The notes beneath the pieces are model-generated. The model saw nothing but the letters and a program-made list of their open reading frames with translations, searched no databases and was not told the origin of the DNA. A stretch of 64,000 nucleotides of DNA from Eulemur rufifrons (lineage: Eukaryota > Chordata > Mammalia > Primates > Lemuridae), in NCBI RefSeq assembly GCF_041146395.1, contig NC_090984.1, forward strand, positions 79,495,114-79,559,113, given 5' to 3'. The position numbers and the translations under genes are program-made. Below, in pieces: positions 35,315 to 47,909 of the stretch. The first letter of the stretch is position 1. Each line of letters opens with the position of its first letter.

Positions 35315-36091
35315 TGAAAAGTCAATCAACATCTTAAGTTATTAGGGCAGTGAAAATCAAAACCACATGAGATATGACTTCACACATTCACACCTACTAT
35401 AGAAGTTAGAATAAAAAAATCACAGAAAATAAACTTGTTGGTAAGGATGTTGAAACATTGCAATCCTCATGCATTGCTGTTGGAAACATAAAATGTTGCA
35501 GCTGCTATGGAAAATAGTTGGGTAGTTCTTCAAAAGCTTAAACATAAAACTACTATATAACCCATCAATTCTACTCCTGAGTATATGTTCAAAATAACTA
35601 AAAGCAGAAATTCAAACAGATATTTGTATACCAATGTACACAGCAGCATTGTTAACATTAGCCAAAAAATGGAAATACCCCAAGTATCCAACAACAGATG
35701 AATGGATTAAAAAATAGTTCATATATACATACAATGGAATACTGCTCCACCAGAAAAAGGAAAGAAATTTGGATACATACTACAACATAGCTGGATTCTG
35801 AATACGCGTTTAGTGAATTAAGCCAAACGCAAAAGTACAAATATCATATGATTCCATTTACACGCGGTACCTAGAATAGGTAAATTCATAGAGACAGAAA
35901 GTAGAATAGAGGTAGCCAAAGGGTAGGGAGAAAAGAGAAGGTAATGTTATTGTTTAATGGGTACAAAGTTTATGTTTGAGATGATTTTTTTTTTAAATTG
36001 TGGGTATTGATAATGGTGATGGTTATACAACATTGTGAATGCATTTAATGCCATTGAATTTGTATACTTACAAATAGTTAAAATAACTAGC

Positions 36092-36125
<34 letters not shown>

Positions 36126-36140
36126 ACCACAATAAAAAAA
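35315..36140 (+). mobile_element. Ancient L1 (L1M-class) 3' end, sense, 5'-truncated
   Basis: Runs from the end of ORF2 ('gtgaaaatcaaaaccacatg', 'gttgaaacattgcaatcctc', 'caacagatgaatggattaaa', 'atacaatggaatactgctcc') into the 3' untranslated region ('tatgattccatttacacgcg', 'gataatggtgatggttatac', 'gaatgcatttaatgccattg'). The reading frame is destroyed. An (AT)n tract at about 36098-36125 lies near the A-rich end. The frames at 35658 and 36035 fall inside it and are not genes. Confidence 0.88.
36098..36125. repeat. (AT)n microsatellite
   Basis: About 13 uninterrupted AT units in the 3' end of the ancient L1. Confidence 0.92.
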
Positions 36141-36144
36141 AGAA

Positions 36145-38620
36145 ATGCTCAATTATCCCTATAGTATTTGCCACCCAAAGAGGGTTCAGAGACATTCTCC
36201 ACAGGAACAAACGCTAAAAGAATTTAGCTGCTGTTAGATACATTATGAGGAAGAGTTATTTTAAAAATCTAGACAGAATACAGTTTGGTAGAAAAAATCA
36301 AGAGTTCAAATCACAAAGCCGGGGTAATACATCAAGAGAGTGTCATTTTTTATTTGTTTCCCATCAGTTTATTTCATCTCTTAAACTAGATAATAAAATC
36401 ATTTTGGGAAGACAGCATGTCTGTCCTCTTCTAGTACGCCTCACAATATCATTACGCACAAAGAGGATATTCTATAATTGAGTCAATGATTTTGACTCAA
36501 AAGGAATCTGTCAAGCCATTCCATCTGAAATATAACTAGACAGAAAATCTGCTAGCAGGAAAGAATGAAGTAAGTCGGAAACTAAGACAAGTGCTGGTTT
36601 TTTCCATGTATTCAAATGGCAGCGAATCAAATTAAGATAATTACTGATGTACACTTAAGCACAAAAGGAAAAGCCAATGCATGGAACTCAAAGCACATAC
36701 ACACAGCTGAATGTTTTATTGCATTCAATATTTTATTTCTTCCAAGAAGTAGTAGAACGTAGCATGTGCTTGGAATCATGAGATTTTTGTTGAACCCCAT
36801 CAATGAACTTAACCCCATAACAAAGAATAGGCTTTAAATTAGCTACTGTTTTTGTTGCCATCAATTTCCCCATCTGGAAAATATAACAATCCTCTATATA
36901 CTTTGCAAGTGTGTGGCCTAAAATTAAATTAATTTAGAACTGGAATGGATTTTTTTAAAATAAGCTTCTCCCCATTTCCTCCTTCCACAGATAAATAAGG
37001 TGAGGAGAGTATCAATTACATTCTCAAAGCCACCTTGCTGGTCAGTGTTACAGCCAGGGCTGGGCACCAAGTCTACTGATGGATTATTCTGTGTCATCAT
37101 AACCTCAATTCCCTGTGTTCTGAAATGAAGAAGAGGTCTGTTCAAAATGTATAAAATATATACAAATAAAATAAAGATTTAATATAGATTTAGATAGATA
37201 ACCTATTATATATTCTGTATATCCTCAATAATATCACTCACTACCACACAGGAAAAACAAGAGCTGATTTAGTTGATAGGTCACACTGTACAGAATAAAA
37301 GAATGTAATTTAAACTTACACGGAAATGAGATAAACATGATTTGCGGCCATATGGGCTATATGGCTATGGTGAGTTTCCTCCTCTTAAAAAATGCTGTAT
37401 ATCGTTGTCCCAGAAGGATAATTTAGTACTTTATCTAATTCTTCTTGAATTAATGACTGCATGCTTCCTTTTAAATATAATAAGAATTGTGACCACACTT
37501 TCTCCAGGGATCTATAGTCGTCTTAATTCATTAAAATCTTGGGCTGTTGAGATAAAAGAAATGCATCTAAACCCATAGGTGGGAATGCTTATGGTCCTTA
37601 GCCACAACTTCAGTCATCCTTGTCCTAGTAAACTACAGCACAGCTGCATGTCTGCTTGTCGGATCACAAAAAAGAGCAAGGAAGAATGCACTTAAATTGA
37701 TATAAATCCATCACTGCCGCTAAAAGGCAGCTTCCAATATTCTGTCTGATGGCTGTATAAAAGTCATTTTCAAACATTGAAATATGTTATGTTAGCCAGT
37801 AAGTTCTCTATGACTTAATGAGCAACTTTAACAAGAATTTTAAATTTAGTGATATCAAAATTATATGCTGTTATTACTAGCACTTTCCTACAACATGTAG
37901 AGATACATGCCACCAAATATCTATTGTCTGTAAGATTGTATAGCTATATAGATTAACAGTACAAGTATGTCTTCACTAGTGTTTCAGTGTACAGGCTGAC
38001 AGAATATTTGATATTGAGTCAAACAAATCCTAAGCACCTTAATTTAACAAATATTTTTGAGTACCAACTATGTTCTATATTGATGACCTCCTTTTACCCT
38101 GTGGAATAAATCCTAGTCAATGCCATCAGCTAGATATGAGGAGTCAGACAGGAGGCAGGGTGAAAGTAGGGAAGGTCTCTAATATCTACAGAGAGTAATG
38201 AGGAGAGGCTGTTTAGAACAACTATGGTTACAGGGCAAGATCAAGGATCCATGCGAGTGACAGGCCATGAGTTTATTGTGTCCAAAGTCAACACTTTTGT
38301 GACTTTCTCCACTAGTCCTCTAAATCCTTGATTTAGAAGCAATTTTTTTTAAAAAAAATTGTATTTATCAAGGGTGGTTATTTTTCTGGAAGATGACAAA
38401 GGATTAGAGAGCAAGAGTTTAAGGTATGACCCTTAAACTATAAAAGATGCCTATGTATAAAGCTATTTTCTATTACTAGCATAGGATAAAACAGCTCTGT
38501 TCATTTTTTCCATTATTCAAGATTGAAACTATATGGGCTTATTAAAAAATTATTTCTTTTAAATAAAAAAATACCCCATCAGAGTTACATACATAGTTGA
38601 AACTCAAATTTTGTTTATCA
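36145..38620. other. AT-rich sequence, no recognised feature
   Basis: Short frames at 36245, 36627, 36924 and 37342 have no domain. A weak old-repeat start ('taacaaatatttttgagtac') is at 38046. Nothing else is named. Confidence 0.4.
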
Positions 38621-41225
<2,605 letters not shown>

Positions 41226-41229
41226 CCTT

Positions 41230-41578
41230 TAATAAAGAAGGGGAATCTATTTCCACACCCCTTGAGTCTGGGCCAGCTTTATGACTTTCAGTAGAAATGA
41301 CACTGCAATTTCCAAAAGGCCCCATTCTCACCTTTTTGTACCCTGAGATCAACTGCTCTCAAGAAGCTTGGTCTGGCTTTTTTGAGGCTGAAATACCATA
41401 AAAGAGGCCCACCCATTAAAGCTGACCTACCTGCTGAAGGATCCTCATGAAAGGTGCAGGTTAGACGAGCTGAAGGACCACCACACCATTCACAAAATCA
41501 CTGGAAATGATAACGTGTTTTTAAACCATTAAATTTGAGGGTGGTTTGTTATGAAGGGATACATAACTGATACACTCC
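41230..41578 (+). repeat. Old LTR-like remnant, family uncertain
   Basis: 'acaccccttgagtctgggcc', 'agctttatgactttcagtag', 'aaaccattaaatttgagggt' and 'ggtttgttatgaagggatac' follow the order of a widespread old mammalian LTR-type repeat, ending 'cataactgataca'. Possibly ERVL or MaLR. Confidence 0.55.
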
Positions 41579-41749
41579 ATTTTCATTCTCTCATTTTCTT
41601 TCCCTCTTCCTCTTTCTTTTTTTCTCTACAGTTTAAAATGTCTTGTGCTACCAATGAAATAGACATTTGTCAAGTCATAAGAGTTTCCTTAGGTTTATTT
41701 CTTTGCCTTTAGTAAAACACTTTGTTTTAATGAGCAACACAGCATTTAA

Positions 41750-41855
41750 CCATAAACCCATTAACTCATTTAACTTTTCAATGAGACAGAGTGAAAGCAA
41801 TCACTACTTTTCCACTTATAGATAAGAAGCAAAGTAGTTAAGTGGCAATGCATGT
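41750..41855 (-). repeat. MIR fragment, antisense, diverged
   Basis: 'cccattaactcatttaactt' and 'ttatagataagaagcaaagt' with 'agttaagtggcaatg' fit the antisense MIR core. Confidence 0.45.
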
Positions 41856-42359
41856 GTGTTTGTATATGTGTGTTCACAGGTGCATGTGCACATTTTTTGG
41901 TTATAGCTACAAGAACTTTATATACTAAAATATAGAAGTCCTAACTATGGGAGAGATATATAGGCCCACAGGCATGGATGAGTCAGCTAGTAAACAAACT
42001 CAGAAACTGCTGTATCCTTCATGTTTTTCTACAAACATTACAGATAGAGTAACATCATTTACCAAAATGGAGAAAATCACATCAAATCAGTTTAGCAAAT
42101 ATTCAAGGGAAGAAAACGAAAGTAATGCCCAATGTTCCCATAGTCCTATAGGTAAGCTTTATAATTGTTATAATGAAAGAAATGATTAATAAGAATTCTT
42201 CAAAATCACTTTAATGTAAGTTCTGAAGGATGTTTGTAGAATTCCTTTACACAAATTGAGGATCAAGTATCCCCCAGAAAAAATAAAATTGATTTTCCAG
42301 TAGGTTTTCACAATCTCTATGGCCATTTGATTATATGCAATGTATGTATTTCATAATGT

Positions 42360-42895
42360 AATGCCCTAAGTAAACTAGCTCCTCCCCCAATGTCTCCTTA
42401 CTTCCTTTCCCGTTCCTTATTGTAGGCTTGCCTTTTCTCAGATATGCCCGGCCCACTCACAGGGATATCTCCTGCTCATCATCCAAGTCTCCTCCTTCAT
42501 GGTGCTGTCTTAGAGCAGTGGTCCCCAACATTTTGGGCACCAGGGACCAGTTTCATGGAACGTAATTTTTCCACAAACAGGGGTGGGGTGGGGGAGCTCA
42601 GGTGCATTGGTTCCTAACAGGCCTCGGCCTGGGGGACAGGGGACCACAGTCTTAGAGAGTCTGTCTCCAAACACTGTATCTAATCATTCCCCTCCCCCTA
42701 CTTTGTGTCTTACATATTAATCTAATATATCAACTTACACAGCAAAACTTGTACCTGAAATTATATTTATTTGTTGACTTATTTATTCTTTATTTTCCTC
42801 CAACTAAATTGTATAATTCATGAGACCAGGGACCTTCCTTTTCATCCCCACTATTATGTTCTTAGTACCTAGAATAAATGAATTTATTGAATGAA
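42360..42895 (+). repeat. L2 3'-end fragment hosting a hAT-like element
   Basis: Left part 'ctcagatatgcccggcccac' to 'tccaagtctcctccttcatg'; right part 'caaactaaattg' and 'tcatgagaccagggacctt' to 'gaatttattgaatgaattgg'. The order is that of the L2 3' end and terminus. It is split at 42516-42649 by a DNA transposon. Confidence 0.7.
42508..42657 (+). mobile_element. hAT-like non-autonomous DNA transposon, perfect 8-bp TSD
   Basis: Element 42516-42649 (134 bp), flanked by TCTTAGAG on both sides (42508-42515 and 42650-42657). The terminal inverted repeats are CAGTGGTCCCC and, read from the other end, CTGTGGTCCCC. The left interior, 'tttgggcaccagggaccagt', matches the element at 60048. The centre is deleted relative to the fuller family. 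It encodes nothing and needed a transposase in trans. The family name is not certain. Confidence 0.85.
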
Positions 42896-43008
42896 TTGGA
42901 CAAATGAACTAGATGGGAAGCACAGAATTGACTGCCTAGCCAAGCTAAAACATTTAATCCTATATAGTTTCTTCTTGCCACAAAACATAATTTAAGATCT
43001 CTTCACTT

Positions 43009-43241
43009 TGTGCATTGCGCACCGTTTGGGGAGTGGTAACACTTGAAGGTGCTGACTCGGGAAGGCGGGGGCGGGGAAGGGAGGGATATATACCTACATG
43101 ATGGGTGCAATGCGTACAACCTGGGGAACAGACACGCCTGGAGCTCTGGCTTGGGGGGAAAGGCGGTACAGGAGCAACGTATGTAACCTGAAATTCTGTA
43201 TCCCCCATAACAAGATGAAATAAAAAAAAAAAAAAAAAAAA
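43009..43241 (+). mobile_element. Lemur L1 3'-end-only insertion
   Basis: Starts in the first 3' module ('tgcattgcgcaccgtttggg', 'gagtggtaacacttgaaggt', 'gctgactcggg'), which closely matches the minus-strand copy at 28233-28393. It continues through a second module ('acctacatgatgggtgcaat', 'gggaacagacacgcctggag') to 'tgtatcccccataacaagat' and an A-tail of about 20 (43222-43241). 5'-truncated inside the 3' untranslated region. I could not find a convincing TSD. Confidence 0.82.
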
Positions 43242-43244
43242 CCG

Positions 43245-45265
43245 GTACTCTGAAAATAAAGCTAAATTTTAAATTGGCCTAATGAAATTATTTTTAAATG
43301 GTATGTATTGAAGGGAATATAATTTAAAGCTAAAGATACATTTTGTATTTTTAAATGTGCTTTAATCACTATGTCAGGGCATGAGACACCTACCCCTCTC
43401 CATCAGTAGAGGTAATTGAGACCTGGTTGTGTACAGCAATCCTGGAATCATGGCCTCCAGCTAAAACCTTACATCTGAGGCTAAATACTAAAGGTACTGT
43501 TTGCCTTGTGTCAGCAGATCCACCCACACCTCTTTGAAAATGTACCACCCTTCCCCACAGTGCACAGTACACTTATAAAGATGTATGATATGATTTGTTT
43601 CCCACTGGGAAGAAATGGTTTGTAGGACAAAAAGAGCTGCTGGGAGTGAGTCAGAAAGCATGCATCTTGTGCAAAACTGAAATGCCTCACTCCGTGAACC
43701 TTAGAGAAATTTTTTAAAAATAATTCACTAGTTTTCCCTACTGCTTAACCTTTGGTGTTTTATTAGCAGCATGTTCAATAATAAGGAAGAATGTCTTGTA
43801 TACGGAAAGGTTATAACACTAGGATGCTTGAATTTAATAAAAATACATGCTGATGTAACCAAATTTTTCTAAATTTTAATTAGTACATATAGAAAGAATA
43901 GAAAATAGCTTAAGTTAAAGTTTTTTTGGTATTGTTTACTAACACTTACTTGGGTAATGACTAGAAAGAGTCAAATTACTTTAAAGTTAAGATTTGTTAT
44001 AACATATAAATATCCAAAAAAACAAACATATACTTCTTTATTATACTGCATATTTCAGAAGAACATTTATTACTTGACATTTGTTTCCATATATATAGTA
44101 CTTACAAATTTGTGTAAATTTACTCTCCTACAATAGAGATTAAAGTTGTAAAAAGAATAAAATAAAGTATATATTTATGAAGCTGGGTATTTCACTGTCA
44201 TATACAGAATAAGAGGACATCACAAGTAACAATATGTGAACCTTGTTCATTCCTTTATTTTTTACCTTTCTTGAATTTTACTGCAGCAAAGAGGGAAAAG
44301 TATAAAGTTAATTTAGTTGCTATTTATCAGCAGAACTACTGCTCAGGCAAAATAAAAATTTTAATACAATCTTCTGTGCCTTTAATTTTAAGACGAACAT
44401 TTCTAACCAGGAAATGGTTCAAGTCATTGTATGGTGGGGCAGCAAAGATCAGTGGTGGCTGTTTTGGTCCATAACATGTAAGACAATGAGCCTAATGGAG
44501 AGGGCACAACAGGCAGGGGGTCCTTGCAAGTGAAAAGCTATTGAGGTCGTAAGATCGATGGACAAAGTGGGAAGGGCCCTGCATTCAGACTGAGTGGCTC
44601 TGACTTTATCATGTAAGCCACAGGAGATACGGAATTTGTATTTTACAAAATTGGTTGATAAACAAACTTAATTCAGTATGTTCAAATAAGCAATCAATAG
44701 CTATTTGATTACTTAAAACAGGTTAATAGTCTTGTGTATATAAGAAATAGCCTAATCTGGCCCTATGGGAAAACTGTTTATTATGTGATAAAATCAAGTA
44801 CTGAAGCAAGACTTTGAATTGTATCACTGCCATGAGTTTTTGGATATACTTACTGCACTGATTGCTTTTTCCCCAGTGAAAAAATACAAAAATCTAAAAG
44901 ACTTTGCCATTATGTAAATTACCATGATTTTCTTTTACATTACCATGACCACAGTGACACTGGTAATGGTTTGGAAGATTTAATGTAAGCTCAATAAAAT
45001 AAACATTTTAATGTCCATTTAGTAATATTTATACCTTGTGGTGGGGAAGGCATCACTGAATGGGACATAGAACTTATCACTATTCACAGACACTGGCTCA
45101 GGAATAGCTGATAGGCATCAGTAGTTCCTAGCAAGTTGGAGTCTTTTATATTAACTTCTCCAACTTCTGAATAGAAGTGTGAGAAACAAATCACCCTAAT
45201 TATATAACATAATCCTTAGACAGCAATGAGGCAAGTTATATGCCAATTTTTATTAGATCCCACCA
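43245..45265. other. AT-rich sequence, no firm feature
   Basis: The stretch 44410-44640 ('aagtgggaagggccctgcat', 'tttatcatgtaagccacagg') may be a remnant of the unnamed ancient repeat that follows, but the match is weak. Short frames at 43390 and 44271 are unsupported. Confidence 0.35.
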
Positions 45266-45269
45266 AATC

Positions 45270-46330
45270 CATACATTCTTGCAAAAAATATTTGAGAGCA
45301 TATGATGTTCAAGAGAAAATTCCAAGCACAGTAGACAGTGAACAAAATATACAAAAATCTCTGCTCACATAGAGCTTAGATGAATCGGGGAACAGAAAGA
45401 GGAACAAGTATATAAGCTAAAATACACAACTTCTCACATGGTGATAAATAAAACAAAGCAAGAGGTATAAGGAATATTACCTTGGCAAGAGTGGAGGCAC
45501 CTACACTTTTAAATAGAGTGATCAGGAAAGACCTTGGCATACAGATTCGAAGAGATGAGTAAGTCAGCAATGAGGCTATTAGGGAAGAACATTCCAAACA
45601 AAGAGAATAGCAAATACAAAGGCTATGAAGCAGGTGAATGCCTGTCCGTATATGAAGAACAATGAGCAAGAAGTCCAGTGAGTGGCTAGTGTAGTGGGGA
45701 ATAAGCATTGTGAGAGACAAGTTCAAAGAGGCAGCAAAGGTCTGATCATGTAGAACCCGGTGTGCCCCTGTAAGGATTTTTGGCTTTGCCCCTGAGTGAG
45801 ATAGGAAGCCACTGGGAAGTCCTAAGCAGGGAAAGATGTCAAATATAAGTTTTAAAAGAATCACTCTGGCTTCTGCATTGAAAATAGACTGTAGGGCCAC
45901 AACTGCAGAAGCAGGAGACCAGCAAGGAGCTAGTCTATGATTCAGCTGACAGGTGATGGCATGGGACTTGGATGAGGGTAGCAGCAGGGAGACTGGCTGG
46001 ATCCTGGATATTTGTTGAAGAAGAGGTATGTTGACAGATTGGAATTCAGTCTGGGGAGAAAAAAGAATTCAAGGTGTTTGCCTTGTGCAGCTGGAAGAGT
46101 CAAAATGCTATTTATTGAGAAAGGAAATAACTCTAGAAGAGCACATCTAGTGAGGAAAAATCAGGCATTCAGTTCTGATGTTAAATTTGAGATGTCCCCA
46201 GTCTTAGGTGTTTGGAAAGCCATGTGCCAAACAAAGCAGTGTAGAGCCAGGAGAAATAACAGGATTATCTGGGATGTAGTGCATATTGATCAAGCATATT
46301 ACTGGCCAACAGCACAACACAGCACATAAA
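45270..46330 (+). repeat. Long ancient interspersed repeat, family not named
   Basis: A long collinear stretch of a repeat I know from mammalian genomes but cannot name with certainty. Markers: 'gaccttggcatacagattcg', 'agggaagaacattccaaaca', 'caaatacaaaggctatgaag', 'ggtctgatcatgtagaaccc', 'taggaagccactgggaagtc', 'agaatcactctggcttctgc' and 'gatgttaaatttgagatgtc'. The longest open frame in the window (antisense, 45376-45900, 174 codons) lies within it. Its product is rich in Leu, Ser and Ile with no domain, so I treat it as chance. Shorter relatives lie at 22710, 32380 and 56160. Confidence 0.6.
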
Positions 46331-46334
46331 AAAG

Positions 46335-47455
46335 CAATTATGGGGAGAAACAGCAGAGTAACTCACCTATGTGGAACACCTGTCCAATAAGGAAAGAGGC
46401 ACCATCGTCTATTACTGCCCAAGAGTGGAAAGTTGTGTTTAGCAAGGCATACATAGCATAGAATAGTCAATACAAACATTATTTGGGTATTTTGAGTGAA
46501 ATATTTCTTCTTGAGGGAAAAAACTCTCGCTATTTAGAAATATTTCTTAAGTTTTCAAATGAATACTGAATCCAAGAAATATGATTCCTGTAATTTGTAC
46601 CCCAATACTATTTTCTCACTGCATTTGTTCTATTTTATATTTCAAATATATGTCTACAAATCTGTCTACTGTGTACTATTAATTGCCAGTGTCTGGCATG
46701 AAGTATAACACTCAGTAGTTGCAGGATAAAAACTTATTCCGTAGAATTCATGTAAATAATTTAGGAAATTACACACCCTCATAGAAAGAATACATACGTT
46801 AAATAACTATTTGTTATGCTTACTAATACTTTAAAATAGAAATTTTTATCAAATACAAGCTTTAACAAAAAAACTGCTTTCTATAACATCCTTAAGCTGT
46901 TCAAAGTTCTAGATGCCTAAAGTTATAACTACTGGCATGTGAATTTTAAATTTTATTAGCATTTCAAAGTGAATTGCCTTTAAGGTTTATAAACAGCATG
47001 TATAATTTTTTTTCACTATTTGCTGTGCAAAACTATTGGTGTATGCTTCCATTTGAAAAGTGTTAAACCTTCTCCAAGTAATTTGCCACTGTTGGTGCTC
47101 TTTATGCATTATCTGTATTTTTTTCCTATATAAGGTGCTAAAATAACACTTGTACAGAAAATGTGTTATATACAAGAAGTTAAGTGTACTTTAAATATAT
47201 TCTATTTCCACAGGTAAAAATATACAGAATAAAACTCATATCTAGTTTAAAAGATGGTACTGATTGATCGGGCAAATGTGCTCCAGAAACCCAATGACCA
47301 CATTTAAAAGCTAAGTTTGTCTGTAGGACCTAAAATTTCCCCTTCCTGGGCTCTCTGATACTGTAGCATCCTCTGGAGACCTACTGATAACCATGTTTTC
47401 CCTCCCTTATTGCCTAGTATTGAAAACTAAAATAGGGAAGAATTTCGGACAGCCA
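46335..47455. other. AT-rich sequence, no recognised feature
   Basis: No gene signal or named repeat seen. Confidence 0.4.
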
Positions 47456-47459
47456 TTCA

Positions 47460-47700
47460 CATTGAGTTTTAAGCACTTTCTATATGCCAGCTACTGTGAT
47501 AATGGCTGTAATTTTCTCATTTCTTTTTCACCCCAACTCTGAAGAAACAACTGTTACCTTATTTGCCTGAAGAGATAATTAAGGACCTTAGAGTATAAAT
47601 AACTTGCCTATGGCCACTCAACCAGCCACTGGCAAGGGTCAATCTCAGCTCCTTCTAACCCCCAAAACCCTGTTTTTCATTAGATGGCAAACTGTCAAAT
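47460..47700 (-). repeat. MIR element, antisense
   Basis: 'ttttaagcactttctatatg', 'ccagctactgtgataatggc', 'aaataacttgcctatggcca' and 'gcaagggtcaatctcagctc' follow the antisense MIR order. Confidence 0.7.
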
Positions 47701-47860
47701 AAATGCATCTCTTATCCAAAAGACTTCTGCATCCTAACCCATTAGCAAAGTCTTAAACTAAAGAAACAAACCAAGCTGCCGGGTGGATTTGACATTCACC
47801 ATGAGATGGGAATTCATAGTTTGAGGGATAGGTTCTGAATCTACACTTTGCAGGCAACTT

Positions 47861-47864
<4 letters not shown>

Positions 47865-47896
<32 letters not shown>

Positions 47897-47908
47897 GCAC
47901 ACACACAG
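47865..47908. repeat. (TC)n with adjacent (AC)n
   Basis: About 15 uninterrupted TC units (47865-47894), then 'atgcacacacacag'. A compound microsatellite. Confidence 0.93.
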
Positions 47909-47909
47909 A

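Noticed and set aside
42960..43208. Antisense 82-codon proline-rich frame
   Set aside because: Antisense of the L1 3' end at 43009-43241, the same artefact as at 24.7-25.2 kb.
43009..43241. A target-site duplication for this L1 3' end
   Set aside because: I compared the bases before 43009 with those after the A-tail and found no matching run, so I claim none.
45376..45900. Longest open frame in the window, 174 codons, antisense
   Set aside because: It lies inside a collinear ancient interspersed repeat. The product has no domain and is rich in Leu/Ser/Ile, as expected from antisense of an AG-rich repeat.
47865..47908. Possible CRISPR or satellite array
   Set aside because: Simple dinucleotide repeats only; no spaced repeats anywhere in the window.
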